Origin: an uncultured Prevotellaceae bacterium
GTDB taxonomy: Bacteria > Bacteroidota > Bacteroidia > Bacteroidales > Bacteroidaceae
Assembly: GCA_945833925.1 (NCBI GenBank)
Contig: CAMAFX010000005.1
Location: 1 to 64,000, forward strand
Length of the DNA: 64,000 nucleotides
Reading direction: 5' to 3'
The notes under the pieces are model-generated. The model searched no databases, was not told where the DNA came from, and was given only the letters and a program-made list of their open reading frames with translations. A program made the position numbers and the translations under genes. Positions 31,517-42,246 of this stretch are shown piece by piece; position 1 is the stretch's first letter, and each line of letters begins with the position of its first letter.

Positions 31517-34174
31517 ATGAAACGAACAATTTCAGTTAAATTAATGTTACTCCTGTTATCACTCATGATAGGAGTCAATGCGGCCTGGGCGGAAACTGTT
31601 ACTTATACTGTTTCATCTATTTCTTCTGTCACAGCATCAGGAACCACACCAACAGATGCAAATGCTATTTATAGTTCTACTTATGGAACAATATATCAAT
31701 TGACTGCTGGTAAATCAATGACATTAACCCTAAATGGTTTTACCGGTTGCAAGATTACAGGATTAACTTTATCAATGAAATCCAATTCAAAAGCAGGTGC
31801 TGGCTCTTTGTCAATGAAGGCAGGAACCACAACACTTGCAGAAATTGCTGATTGTGCATTTAATAACAACAAATGGAATGGCAAATATAGCGACAGCTAT
31901 GTTAATGTGACTCCTACTGTAACAGAATATACAGTTAAGGACAACGAGGTCGTAACTATCACCATTGCAGCTTCGAAAAACTCACTTTATTGTCAGTCTT
32001 TCACCATCGAATACACACCAGCTGGCGGTGAATCTGATACAAGAACAGAGACAGAATTGGCTTGGAGTGCAGAAAATTGCACTGCAACTATCGGTGAAAC
32101 AAACACATTCCCCACCCTTTCTACGACCCCATCATCTCTTAGTGGTGTAACCTATAGCAGTAGCAATACAGAAGTTGCAAGTATAAACGAAACAACTGGT
32201 GAAATTACGCTTCTTAGCGCAGGAATAACAAAAATTTCAGCATCCTTTGCTGGTGATGACACTCATAAACCAGCAACTTCAGTAAGCTATAAACTTACTG
32301 TAAAAGCAGCACCTGTAGCAGATGAATTTGTGCACGACTTTATTACTGCAGATGATCTTGCAGCTGAAGGAACAACCTATACAAATTTCTCTAATGTAAC
32401 AAAGAATACTGCCAAATATGCGGGTAATTCTTCCAAGAATAAAGGAATTCAGTTACGTTCTGACAATCGCAACTCTGGTATTGTCTCTACTTACTCAGGT
32501 GGTAATATCAAGAAGGTTGTTGTTACATGGAATTCAAATTGTGTAGATGACAGAACATTATTGGTTTACGGAAGCAATACCGCATATACAAATGCTACAG
32601 ATTTATATAAGACCGACACTCAAGGCACACGTGTTGGAGAAATTGATAATGGAAAATCTACCACTCTTGAAGTTGAAGGTAGTTACAAATATGTTGGTGT
32701 TCGATCTTCAAGCGGTTCACTTAACATAGATGAAGTTGAATTTGTATGGGATGAATCAGCAATAGAAATAAAGGAACTATCATCAATTAGTGTAAACACT
32801 GATAATCTCGCTGATTACTGGTTGAATGATTCATTCACTCCAAATGGTGTTGTTATCACAGCAACATACTCTAACAACACTACAGAAAACGTTACTGTAA
32901 ACTGTACATTCTCTGGTTATGATTCAAGCAAAACTGGCAACCAGACAATAACTGTGAAGTATCAGGATAAGACTGCGACATATACCATCAATGTAAAGAC
33001 AATTGAAAACACCAAGGAAACTGCCTACACAGCAGACGAAGCAAAGGCACTTATTGATGCAGGCAAAGATCTGAAAACACCGGTATATGTCAAGGGTATC
33101 GTGAGTGGTATTGCAACAGCATTCAGCAAAACCTACGGCAATATATCTTTCTATGTGTCTGAAGATGGCACAACAACCAGCCCGCAGTTTGAGTTCTATA
33201 GGAACTATGCAGGAGCAGATAACACTAAATATGCATCAGAGTCAGAATGTCCACGAGTTGGTGACAATGTAATCGGATACGGTACTCTGACCAAGTACAA
33301 CGAAACTTATGAATTTGCTGAAGGCAACTACATCGTACAGCTTACCCGGTCTACACTGAAGGACGCTACCATTACTGCTACTTACAGCGATAGTCTTGGA
33401 ATAAACACAGATGAAGAATATACAGTAACATACAATGGTGACGGTGAACTCACAATAGAGTCGAGCAACGAGGACGTTGCAGAAGCAAGAATTGTGGACG
33501 GAAATGTAATGATCAGCACAAAGGCAGAAGGTACGACACAGATTACCATAAAGGCACCTGCTACCAGTCAGTACAGAGCCGCATCTCTTGTATACACTTT
33601 GACCGTTGTAGACAACAGCAAGAAAACTGCCACTATTGATATGACAGCAATCTCATATCAGCTTGCTAACAACCAGAACGTTGTATGGATAAGCGATGCT
33701 GCTGTCATCATTGCGGACAAGGCAGGAGCAACTACTAATGTCAACAACTATATTCCTACTAATAAAGAAAATCCATACAAAAGCAGTAGATTCTACACGA
33801 ACTCCACGCTGGAAATCTATCCTGTTTCAGGCGCCACAATCAAGAACATAACAGTTACCGCAACCTCAGATGGATATGCCTCAACACTTGCAAACAGCAC
33901 ATGGGTCAATGCAACAACAAATGTTGCAGGTAAAGTTGTAACAATCACACCAAAAGATGTAACCGACGGAATGATAGCAACACTTGAAAACACCGTTGGC
34001 ATTTCATCAATTGTCGTCTCTTACTACGGTGAGCCAAAGGCTGAAGGTCTGGTTAAAATTCTTAAAAACAAGGCGAAACAACTTGCAGAAAAGATTGTCA
34101 AGAACGAGAACAGTTATACTATCAAGAATGTTGTAGATTTCATCGACTTACTTCTCAGCAAAATACAGAAGTAA
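31517..34174 (+). CDS. Large secreted protein with BIG2/Ig-like and OB-fold-like domains, function unknown
   Basis: Signal peptide; LSGVTYSSSNTEVASINETTGEITLLSAGITKISASFAGDD (BIG2-like); TPVYVKGIVSGIATAFSKTYGNISFYVSEDG...RVGDNVIGYGTLTKYNETYEF (OB-fold-like). Confidence 0.75.
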   Translation: MKRTISVKLMLLLLSLMIGVNAAWAETVTYTVSSISSVTASGTTPTDANAIYSSTYGTIYQLTAGKSMTLTLNGFTGCKITGLTLSMKSNSKAGAGSLSMKAGTTTLAEIADCAFNNNKWNGKYSDSYVNVTPTVTEYTVKDNEVVTITIAASKNSLYCQSFTIEYTPAGGESDTRTETELAWSAENCTATIGETNTFPTLSTTPSSLSGVTYSSSNTEVASINETTGEITLLSAGITKISASFAGDDTHKPATSVSYKLTVKAAPVADEFVHDFITADDLAAEGTTYTNFSNVTKNTAKYAGNSSKNKGIQLRSDNRNSGIVSTYSGGNIKKVVVTWNSNCVDDRTLLVYGSNTAYTNATDLYKTDTQGTRVGEIDNGKSTTLEVEGSYKYVGVRSSSGSLNIDEVEFVWDESAIEIKELSSISVNTDNLADYWLNDSFTPNGVVITATYSNNTTENVTVNCTFSGYDSSKTGNQTITVKYQDKTATYTINVKTIENTKETAYTADEAKALIDAGKDLKTPVYVKGIVSGIATAFSKTYGNISFYVSEDGTTTSPQFEFYRNYAGADNTKYASESECPRVGDNVIGYGTLTKYNETYEFAEGNYIVQLTRSTLKDATITATYSDSLGINTDEEYTVTYNGDGELTIESSNEDVAEARIVDGNVMISTKAEGTTQITIKAPATSQYRAASLVYTLTVVDNSKKTATIDMTAISYQLANNQNVVWISDAAVIIADKAGATTNVNNYIPTNKENPYKSSRFYTNSTLEIYPVSGATIKNITVTATSDGYASTLANSTWVNATTNVAGKVVTITPKDVTDGMIATLENTVGISSIVVSYYGEPKAEGLVKILKNKAKQLAEKIVKNENSYTIKNVVDFIDLLLSKIQK

Positions 34175-34219
34175 TAGTTTATAAAAACACATCTCTTACA
34201 TAAACAAGAGTAGCATAAC

Positions 34220-34262
34220 GAACGAAGGACTATCACGCAACTGATAGTTCTTCGTTCTTTTT
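34220..34262 (+). terminator. Intrinsic terminator
   Basis: gaacgaaggactatca cgcaac tgatagttcttcgttc ttttt. Confidence 0.85.
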
Positions 34263-34318
34263 ATCTGTGAAAAATACAATCAAAGATACAAAACCTTTGT
34301 TATTATAAATAAATAAGG

Positions 34319-34326
34319 TATATTTG
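34319..34326 (+). promoter_or_regulatory. Bacteroidota-type -7 box upstream of the cotH-like gene
   Basis: TATATTTG 56 bp before ATG 34382. Confidence 0.5.
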
Positions 34327-34381
34327 CACACAATAAAAACCAGAAATTTATCTGCAACACTTAACAGCATATATACCAGTC

Positions 34382-36862
34382 ATGAAAAAGACACTTATCT
34401 TACTCTCTATAATTTACTCCTCACTTGCATTTGCCCAGAACATTGAGGAGGGTCAGTATTTCATACGAAATGTCTATACTGGAATGTATCTCGGTTCAGG
34501 AAACGACTGGGGAACTCACGCAATACAACAAAAGCATCCTCAAGAGTGGGGATTGGAGAATGTAGGAAGCGGAAAGTATGACCTAAACTCGTACACATAT
34601 AATGGCGGTGACCTGCACTATCTCGGTTCAAACAACTATGTTGATGCGTCAAGACAGGATTTTGAACTGGCAAAAAGCGACAAAGGATACATTCTGTGGT
34701 ATAGTAATGGTGCAGAAAAACTCTGCCTTACAGGAAGAGCCAGCAAGAATGATGTAGAATGGAACACATACAGAAGGATGAAGTCGACGAGTTGGCTGTT
34801 TCTTACCAGGTCAGACCTTCTCGAGGAACTTAGCAGTGCCACTCCGACAAAACCTGTAGACGCAACATTTCTTATAAGTTCGCCTAATTTCAACCGAAGC
34901 GATAGCAGAAACGTAAACAGTTGGAACTATCCACAAATATCAATTGGAGGAGACAACACAAATAATGTGGCAGCTGGCAGTGGTAAGTTTACTGCTTATC
35001 AGATACTAAGCGACCTACCATCGGGAACATATATATTACGTGCCCAGGCATATACTGTTGGTAAAGTGCAGAAAGGTGCAGTACTTTTTGCTAAGGATGC
35101 AGAAGGACAATATGAATGTGTTTTGCCTGTATATAGCGACCTTGACCGTTCTCGCACCACAGCATCTCATCGTTTTCTTGAAGGTCTTGACACTCAGGAG
35201 ATGGTGTTTTACACACAAGGCGGAGAACTAAACATCGGTATAAGCTACGAAGAAAATGACGATGTATGGACCGTAATGGACAACTTTGAACTCTATTATT
35301 TAGGTAGCACAAAGACCGACAAATACGAATTCCCCACTCAAGCTACCATTGAAGATGAGCCGCTGCCAGCTAAAGAGCCAACCGAACTGAAGCAACTCAG
35401 CGATGTTCCTACCCTATACATAAACACTGTGGATGGCAATAGCATAACGAGCAAGACAATATATAAGTATGCTACAATGTACGAAGTTACTGCCAACGAT
35501 ACCACGATGTACGACTCATTGCAAATCCGAGGTAGAGGAAACTCAACATGGGGACTTGCAAAGAAACCATACAGACTGAAATTCAACTCAAAAGAAAAAT
35601 TCCTTGGCAAGGGACATGCCAAAGCAAAGAGTTGGGTACTTATGGCCAATCATGCAGACAAGACCATGCTGCGAAACAGTGTTGCCGCATATATTGGGGA
35701 ACAACTTGGCATGCCATTCTGCCCTGGGTCACGCTTCGTAGATTTAGTTATAAACGACAAATACCTGGGCACATACCAGATTACCGACCACGTTGACATT
35801 AAGAAAAAGAGAGTAGACATAGTGGAGCAGGAAGAGGCAGCCACAGACACAAGCAACATAACAGGTGGTTACTTGCTCGAGGCTGACGGTTTCTACGATG
35901 AAGAATACAAATTTATGACAAACCATAATGTACCAATTATGGTAAAGTCCCCAGACAGCGACATAATAAACAGAACACAGAAAACATACATACGCAGCTA
36001 TATACAAGATATAGAGAATGCCCTGTTCTGCAAAGATTTTACAGATGCAGAAAAAGGATACCGTCCAATGGTTGACTCATTGACACTGGCAAGTTGGTAT
36101 ATTGGAACGGAATTTACTGGCAATGTTGATGGTCTGTATAGTGTATATTTGTACAAGGATGCTGACGATCCACTACTCTACTTCGGTCCCATGTGGGACT
36201 ATGACATTGCTTTTGACAATTGCAGCAGAACAGGTTCGGTTGCAGATAAACTTATGGTAAATGCCGGATATGGTACAAATGTCATAAAACCATGGATAGA
36301 ACAGATGTGGAAAGACCCATGGTTCGTGAATCTTATTAGCAAGAAATGGCAACAGGCTCGCAAGCATGGAATTGTGGAGAACACCAATGCATACATAGAC
36401 AGTATGGCAACAGTCATAGACCAGACACAGCAGTTGAACTACAACAAATATAGTCTTTACACCAGGTATTACAATGAACTCGTGCTATTCTCCACCTACC
36501 AGGAAGGAGTAGACTATCTGAAAGATTATATTGAAATACGTGCTGACTTTATGGACAGTATCTTCGGAATAGCACCAGACGACCCAGAGCCCGATGATGA
36601 TGGTCCAACCGACTATGTTGCAGACCTTAGCGAGAATGATTACAGGGTTGTTTATCGTTCAGACGCACAGATGATTGTCATACAACAACCAAAAGGACAG
36701 AATGTAGACGGAACAATCAGTCTCTACGACACAAACGGCAAACTCGTCGGAACCGGCTCCACGACAAAGGCAATCAGCACAGCATCACTTCCTGACGGAG
36801 TATACATTGTGACATGGAATGTAGAAGGGCACAAACGTAGCACGAAATTATACAAGAAATAA
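34382..36862 (+). CDS. CotH kinase-family secreted protein with Por/T9SS-like C-terminal sorting domain
   Basis: LQIRGRGNSTWGLAKKPYRLKFNSKEKFLGKGHAKAKSWVLMANHADKTMLRNSVA...LVINDKYLGTYQITDHVDIKKKRVDI; C-term TISLYDTNGKLVGTGSTTKAISTASLPDGVYIVTWNVEGHKRSTKLYKK. Confidence 0.88.
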   Translation: MKKTLILLSIIYSSLAFAQNIEEGQYFIRNVYTGMYLGSGNDWGTHAIQQKHPQEWGLENVGSGKYDLNSYTYNGGDLHYLGSNNYVDASRQDFELAKSDKGYILWYSNGAEKLCLTGRASKNDVEWNTYRRMKSTSWLFLTRSDLLEELSSATPTKPVDATFLISSPNFNRSDSRNVNSWNYPQISIGGDNTNNVAAGSGKFTAYQILSDLPSGTYILRAQAYTVGKVQKGAVLFAKDAEGQYECVLPVYSDLDRSRTTASHRFLEGLDTQEMVFYTQGGELNIGISYEENDDVWTVMDNFELYYLGSTKTDKYEFPTQATIEDEPLPAKEPTELKQLSDVPTLYINTVDGNSITSKTIYKYATMYEVTANDTTMYDSLQIRGRGNSTWGLAKKPYRLKFNSKEKFLGKGHAKAKSWVLMANHADKTMLRNSVAAYIGEQLGMPFCPGSRFVDLVINDKYLGTYQITDHVDIKKKRVDIVEQEEAATDTSNITGGYLLEADGFYDEEYKFMTNHNVPIMVKSPDSDIINRTQKTYIRSYIQDIENALFCKDFTDAEKGYRPMVDSLTLASWYIGTEFTGNVDGLYSVYLYKDADDPLLYFGPMWDYDIAFDNCSRTGSVADKLMVNAGYGTNVIKPWIEQMWKDPWFVNLISKKWQQARKHGIVENTNAYIDSMATVIDQTQQLNYNKYSLYTRYYNELVLFSTYQEGVDYLKDYIEIRADFMDSIFGIAPDDPEPDDDGPTDYVADLSENDYRVVYRSDAQMIVIQQPKGQNVDGTISLYDTNGKLVGTGSTTKAISTASLPDGVYIVTWNVEGHKRSTKLYKK

Positions 36863-36911
36863 ACAACTGTAGACGAAACTGAAAAAGTCGATATACTGTA
36901 TACCACATAGA

Positions 36912-36948
36912 AGACGGCACGGAAAAAGACAATGTTTCCGTGCCGTCT
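36912..36948. terminator. Hairpin between convergent cotH-like gene and queF
   Basis: agacggcacggaaa ... tttccgtgccgtct inverted repeat. Confidence 0.75.
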
Positions 36949-36973
36949 GGTTTATAGGATTACGATAAAAGAG

Positions 36974-37435
36974 TTATTCGTGTCGGAGCAGACGTTCTTC
37001 TGCCATCTTCTCGTACTTCGTGCCAGGACGACCATAGTTAGCATAAGGATAAATGCTTATACCACCTCTTGGAGTGAAGATACCTGTTACCTCAATATAC
37101 TTGGGGTCCATGAGTTTGATAAGGTCTTTCATAATCTTATTAACACAATCCTCGTGGAAGTCGCCATGATTGCGGAAACTGAAAAGGTAAAGTTTGAGAC
37201 TCTTGCTCTCAACCATTCGCTGGTCAGGAAGGTATGATATGCGTATCTCTGCAAAGTCGGGCTGACCAGTAATTGGGCAAAGACTGGTAAACTCAGGGCA
37301 GTTGAAACGTACCCAATAATCATTTTCCGGATGTTTGTTCATAAAACACTCGAGCACTTCCGGAGCATAGTCCTGACGGTATTCTGTTTTCTTTCCGAGG
37401 GCTTGCAATCCCTCATTCTCTCTATTTTCTGCCAT
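36974..37435 (-). CDS. queF: NADPH-dependent 7-cyano-7-deazaguanine reductase
   Basis: [60 protein letters not shown]. Confidence 0.96.
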   Translation of the reverse strand: MAENRENEGLQALGKKTEYRQDYAPEVLECFMNKHPENDYWVRFNCPEFTSLCPITGQPDFAEIRISYLPDQRMVESKSLKLYLFSFRNHGDFHEDCVNKIMKDLIKLMDPKYIEVTGIFTPRGGISIYPYANYGRPGTKYEKMAEERLLRHE

Positions 37436-37481
37436 ATTATTATAAATTCTTGATCTATTGACCTTATGGTCTCTTAATTTC

Positions 37482-38162
37482 TTAATCTCCTTGTTTCGAA
37501 CTCAGATACTTATCGAGTCCTTCTCTACGAAGTTTACATGCTGGACAATGCCCGCATCCATCACCTACAACACCGTTATAGCATGTCAAGGTACTGTTAC
37601 GAACAAGGTCAAGCACTCCCAATTCATCTGCCAAAGCCCAAGTCTGCGCCTTATCAATCCACATTAGAGGGGTATGCAGAACAAACTGTTCGTCCATTGC
37701 AAGGTTTAGAGTCACGTTGAGACTCTTGATAAATGAGTCGCGACAGTCAGGATACCCACTGAAATCCGTCTGGCTTACACCTGTAACAAGATGACGGATT
37801 CCATATTCGCGTGCTTTTACAGCAGCAATGCTCAAGAAGAAAAGGTTACGTCCTGGAACGAATGTAGATGGAAAGGTGTCTTCTGGATTCTTCTCCTTCT
37901 CAATCTCAAGCGAAGTGTCGGTTAGTGAGCATCCGGTACTCAGTTTGCTTATAAAAGAGACATCCATCATCTCCCACTCCACTCCTGCATCCTTGGCAAT
38001 CTTCTCTGCCAATTCTACCTCGAGCGAATGTTTCTGTCCGTAGAAGAAACTTATGGCACGAACAGTCTTGAAGTGTGCCTTTGCCCAGAACAGACAAGTT
38101 GTACTGTCCTGACCACCGCTGAATACGACCAAAGCGGCATCGTCGATTTTTGTTGATTTCAT
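37482..38162 (-). CDS. queC: 7-cyano-7-deazaguanine synthase
   Basis: [22 protein letters not shown]...[45 protein letters not shown]...[13 protein letters not shown]. Confidence 0.97.
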   Translation of the reverse strand: MKSTKIDDAALVVFSGGQDSTTCLFWAKAHFKTVRAISFFYGQKHSLEVELAEKIAKDAGVEWEMMDVSFISKLSTGCSLTDTSLEIEKEKNPEDTFPSTFVPGRNLFFLSIAAVKAREYGIRHLVTGVSQTDFSGYPDCRDSFIKSLNVTLNLAMDEQFVLHTPLMWIDKAQTWALADELGVLDLVRNSTLTCYNGVVGDGCGHCPACKLRREGLDKYLSSKQGD

Positions 38163-38204
38163 CTTTCTTGTTTTTTTTAGAGGTTAACAAGCACTCTTGT
38201 GTTT

Positions 38205-38314
38205 ATTGATTATTATTAAATTATTATTGAAATATCATTGAATCTTTATGGAACTACTATTGAAAGATTATAGAAATATTATAGAACTATGATGGAAACT
38301 ACTTGAAACTGACA
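38205..38314. repeat. About ten degenerate 11-bp tandem units (ATNGAAANATT-like)
   Basis: attgaaatatc/attgaatcttt/atggaactact/attgaaagatt/atagaaatatt/atagaactatg/atggaaactact etc. Confidence 0.75.
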
Positions 38315-38358
38315 AGGTAAAGTTTAAACTTGTTAATGTACATTTATCAAATAGAATA

Positions 38359-38853
38359 TCAGAAAGATTTCTGGTAGACATCTGCATCGTAAAACGTGCC
38401 ATCACCTACACATATCCAATCTTTGAGGATTGCCGTATGCTGATAACCAGAATTTTGAAATGCTTTCTTAGCGGATTGGTTTTCTGTTGCCACATAAGCA
38501 ATAAGTTGATGCAGATGTATATGACGAGAAACATATAGATTAAGAGCATCGAGCATCTTGCTACCCAACCCACGATTGCGGAACTTCCTAAGCAGGATAA
38601 TTCCAACTTCAGCACGCTGGTGTTTTGGATTGAAGGCAAATATGTCGACCAAGCCAACCACATCATCCCCTTCTTGAGCAACAAGGCGCAACTGTCTGTC
38701 CGCAAAGAAATCATTTGTATTTAAACCAATGAATTGATTCAAGGTATAACGACTATAAGGTGCTGAGGTGTCAGCGTATGCCCACGTCTCCTCGTCATTC
38801 TCCAACTCGTAGAGACATTCAAGGTCTTCCGGTTCCAATGCTCTTAACAACAT
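38359..38853 (-). CDS. GNAT-family N-acetyltransferase (RimJ/RimL-like)
   Basis: LRALEPEDLECLYELENDEETW...AEVGIILLRKFRNRGLGSKMLDALNLYVSRHIHLHQLIAYVATENQSAKKAFQNSGY. Confidence 0.9.
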   Translation of the reverse strand: MLLRALEPEDLECLYELENDEETWAYADTSAPYSRYTLNQFIGLNTNDFFADRQLRLVAQEGDDVVGLVDIFAFNPKHQRAEVGIILLRKFRNRGLGSKMLDALNLYVSRHIHLHQLIAYVATENQSAKKAFQNSGYQHTAILKDWICVGDGTFYDADVYQKSF

Positions 38854-38915
38854 CTGTATATTATATCTACTTTATTGGTTCAAGATACAAAATCATATTT
38901 CTAACGCGTCCCGGA

Positions 38916-39923
38916 CTATGGCAGAAGCGTTCCTATCAAAGGATACTTGATTGCCAGATACTTTTGCGCATCAGTATTATTCACCTCAATCAATTGTTTT
39001 ACAATATCATCGTATGTAGTCTCGGTTATGTCGAACTCAACGTATTCGGGAACAAAATTATTGGTTCTGAACTTTGATATGAGATGCAACATCAGAGTCG
39101 CAAATGCCTTGCCAATAACAGCCATACGTATGAGCATACTCGACAGGAAATACTTGCCTTTGAAATGCTTGTCATAGAAAACAATCATAGCCTTATGGAA
39201 GACATTGACATATCGAAAGGTGCTGGGGTGTTCGCTCTCACCCTTGTAATGGATAATGGGTTGAGGAATAAAATAATTCTTCCATCCTCCCTTCAAGAGT
39301 CTGTATGACAGGTCTATATCCTCGCCATACATAAAGAACGTCTCATCGAGCAAGCCAACCTCATCCATAGCCTTTCGTCGCAACATCATATAAGCCCCAC
39401 TCAGAATCTCAATCTGTGCAGGTTTGTTGCGGTCAAGGTACTGCATATAGTATCTGCCAATAATTCTGTGTTTGGGGAACAACTTTGCAAGACCACTCAT
39501 CTTGCAGAACGACACTAACGGAGTTGGGACACCACGTCTTGATTCTGGAGCAAACCTGCCACACGAATTGTACAGCGCGACACCTACACATCCTGCATCG
39601 TCGTGTTCATCAAGCCATTTCACACTGTCTTCTATGGCAGATGTTGTAGCGATGGTGTCTGGATTAAGCAGGAGAACATAGTCGCTTTCAGACTGTCGTA
39701 TAGCCTGGTTGTTAGCAACCGAGAACCCCACATTTGCATCATTACAAATGAAATGGACATCAGGAAAGAGTGGCATAAGAAAGTCCAAAGAGCCATCGGA
39801 TGAATTATTGTCAACAACCCATATATCAGCATCAAGATTGCGTATGGCAACCTTAAGAGAATTCAAACACTGATACAGGTAGTGTTTTACATTGTAATTT
39901 ACTATGATGACTGATAGTTTCAT
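38916..39923 (-). CDS. Glycosyltransferase family 2
   Basis: MKLSVIIVNYNVKHYLYQCLNSL...WVVDNNSSDGSLDFL...LLLNPDTIA...SGAYMMLRRKAMDEVGLLDETFFMYGEDIDLSYRL. Confidence 0.92.
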   Translation of the reverse strand: MKLSVIIVNYNVKHYLYQCLNSLKVAIRNLDADIWVVDNNSSDGSLDFLMPLFPDVHFICNDANVGFSVANNQAIRQSESDYVLLLNPDTIATTSAIEDSVKWLDEHDDAGCVGVALYNSCGRFAPESRRGVPTPLVSFCKMSGLAKLFPKHRIIGRYYMQYLDRNKPAQIEILSGAYMMLRRKAMDEVGLLDETFFMYGEDIDLSYRLLKGGWKNYFIPQPIIHYKGESEHPSTFRYVNVFHKAMIVFYDKHFKGKYFLSSMLIRMAVIGKAFATLMLHLISKFRTNNFVPEYVEFDITETTYDDIVKQLIEVNNTDAQKYLAIKYPLIGTLLP

Positions 39924-39952
39924 ACTCTTCACATTCAAAATAAGTGTGGGAA

Positions 39953-40390
39953 TTACTCCTTACACATGGCTATCTCACTCTCTCTTCTACCTCTACTTGG
40001 CCAGATGAAGATCATCATTATTACACCCACCAAACTACACCAAATAACAGACGGGCAACCAAATATAAAATGAAAAATTATAGGAAGTATAACCACAAGA
40101 TTAAGCATAGACCAACGCAACACTGCCCACTTCAGATAGTTATCTTCATTTTCCCGGATGCTTTTCTTTACAAAGTCAAAAGTCATCAGTTTAGGTGCTA
40201 AATAACAAAAAACGATGGTCATTAAATCCAGGATAACCTCTAACACATAGAGCACGTTATCTGTATAGGTTCCATTCTCAGAAATCTGATTGACATCCAT
40301 GCCAAGTTGTGACAAAGCGAAGTAAAGAACCAGTGCTGTGACGATGGTGAATATCATCGAAACACTCAATATTATGTCTGTTCTGTTCAC
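39953..40390 (-). CDS. Small integral membrane protein, unknown function
   Basis: 145 aa ORF with several hydrophobic segments between GT2 and recR. Confidence 0.6.
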   Translation of the reverse strand: MNRTDIILSVSMIFTIVTALVLYFALSQLGMDVNQISENGTYTDNVLYVLEVILDLMTIVFCYLAPKLMTFDFVKKSIRENEDNYLKWAVLRWSMLNLVVILPIIFHFIFGCPSVIWCSLVGVIMMIFIWPSRGRRESEIAMCKE

Positions 40391-40487
40391 GTTACTAATT
40401 AGATTTTAATAATACGAATTGTTTGTTGGTCAATAAAGAATCGTATTGCAAGTTAAGGTTCAATTACAATCACTTACAGTCACCACA

Positions 40488-41096
40488 TTACTGCTTGAAA
40501 GGAGTTCTGTTGATAATACTGCGTCCGAGAGTCACCTCGTCGGTATATTGCAATTCATCATTCTGTGCAATACCCCTTGCAATAACACTAATATTAATGT
40601 CAAATTCTGCGAGTTTTCGGAAGATGTAGAAGTTTGTCGTGTCACCCTCCATAGTTGGCGAGAGAGCCAGGATAACCTCACTTACACCACCTTCACGCAC
40701 ACGCTCTACAAGCGACGCTATCTGCAAGTCACTCGGACCGATGCCATCCATTGGTGAGATTACGCCACCCAGCACATGATACAACCCCCTGAACGACTGA
40801 GTATTCTCGACAGCCATGACGTCCTGTATGTTCTCGACAACACATATCACGCTGGCATCGCGCTTAGGGTTGGCGCATATGGAACAAGTATCAGAGTCAC
40901 TTATGTTATGACACACATGACAGTATTTTACCTCACGTCGCAACTGACTGATGGCATCGGCAAAACCCTGTACCTGTTCATTTTCCTGTCTAAGTATGTG
41001 CAGTACGAGCCTTAGAGCCGTTTTCGGCCCGATACCAGGCAGTTTGCTGAATTCGTCGACTGCCCTGCTGAGTAATATAGATGGATACTGTGTCAA
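40488..41096 (-). CDS. recR: Recombination mediator protein RecR
   Basis: [20 protein letters not shown]-type Hh[17 protein letters not shown] zinc finger; [36 protein letters not shown] Toprim. Confidence 0.96.
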   Translation of the reverse strand: MTQYPSILLSRAVDEFSKLPGIGPKTALRLVLHILRQENEQVQGFADAISQLRREVKYCHVCHNISDSDTCSICANPKRDASVICVVENIQDVMAVENTQSFRGLYHVLGGVISPMDGIGPSDLQIASLVERVREGGVSEVILALSPTMEGDTTNFYIFRKLAEFDINISVIARGIAQNDELQYTDEVTLGRSIINRTPFKQ

Positions 41097-41121
41097 CTCT
41101 TATATATATATAATGTATTCC

Positions 41122-42246
41122 CTACAATGTACCTTTGCTCGATGGCAATGTAAAATGTTCCACGTCACGACGAACAGCCATACGGATGGAACGTGCCAGA
41201 GCCTTGAAGATACCTTCTATCTTATGATGTTCGTTCTGTCCCTCAGCCTTTATGTTGAGATTCATCTTTGAAGCGTCGCTCAGACTCTTGAAGAAATGCA
41301 GAAACATCTCAGTAGGCATCTCGCCAACCTTTTCTCTATGAAATTCCACATCCCATACAAGCCATGGTCTGCCTCCGAAATCAAGAGCCACCTGGCACAG
41401 ACAGTCATCCATAGGCAGGCAATATCCGTATCTTTCGATGCCTCGCTTGTCGCCAAGCGCCTTGAGCAGACACTCGCCCAATGCAAGTGCAGTGTCCTCG
41501 ATGGTGTGATGCTCATCCACGTCAAGATCGCCATTACACTTAATGTCAAGGTCTATCTGCCCATGCTTGGCTATCTGTTCGAGCATATGGTCGAAGAATC
41601 CCAAGCCTGTATGTATGTTGCTTCTGCCATATCCGTCGAGATTGACAGAAATGCTGATGTCAGTCTCCTTCGTAGTACGCATAACCTCAGCCACACGTTC
41701 GCCAGCAAAAACAATCTCCTTAATCTTCTCCCAGGTACCACCGTTTCTGCCTTCAGAAGGTTCGCTTCCGTCGGTCAGTAGCAAAGCCTTGCATCCAAGA
41801 TTGTCTGCCAGCAAAGCATCTGTCACACGGTCGCCAATGACGTAACACTGCGACATGTCATAGGAACCATCCATATATGCTGTAAGCATGGCAGTCCCAG
41901 GCTTTCGTGTTGGCAGATTGTCCTCCAGAAAACTTCTGTCTATATGAATTGCATCAAAGACAACGCCCTCGCCTTTCAGAATGTCGAGCATCAGATTGTG
42001 CGTAGGCCAGAAATCCCTTTCCGGATATGAATCTGTACCAAGCCCATCCTGATTGCTTACCATAACCAGTTCGTAGTCAGTATGCTGTCGTATAAATTTC
42101 AGAGCACTGATGGCACCTGGCAGGAACTGGAATTTCTCGAACGAGTCAATCTGTTCGTCTGCCGGTTCAACAAGTATTGTTCCGTCTCTATCTATGAATA
42201 ATGCCTTCTTTAACATCTCTATATTCTCTATAACTGACGCAAGCAT
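41122..42246 (-). CDS. hisB: Bifunctional histidinol-phosphatase / imidazoleglycerol-phosphate dehydratase
   Basis: [14 protein letters not shown]...; [47 protein letters not shown]. Confidence 0.95.
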   Translation of the reverse strand: MLASVIENIEMLKKALFIDRDGTILVEPADEQIDSFEKFQFLPGAISALKFIRQHTDYELVMVSNQDGLGTDSYPERDFWPTHNLMLDILKGEGVVFDAIHIDRSFLEDNLPTRKPGTAMLTAYMDGSYDMSQCYVIGDRVTDALLADNLGCKALLLTDGSEPSEGRNGGTWEKIKEIVFAGERVAEVMRTTKETDISISVNLDGYGRSNIHTGLGFFDHMLEQIAKHGQIDLDIKCNGDLDVDEHHTIEDTALALGECLLKALGDKRGIERYGYCLPMDDCLCQVALDFGGRPWLVWDVEFHREKVGEMPTEMFLHFFKSLSDASKMNLNIKAEGQNEHHKIEGIFKALARSIRMAVRRDVEHFTLPSSKGTL

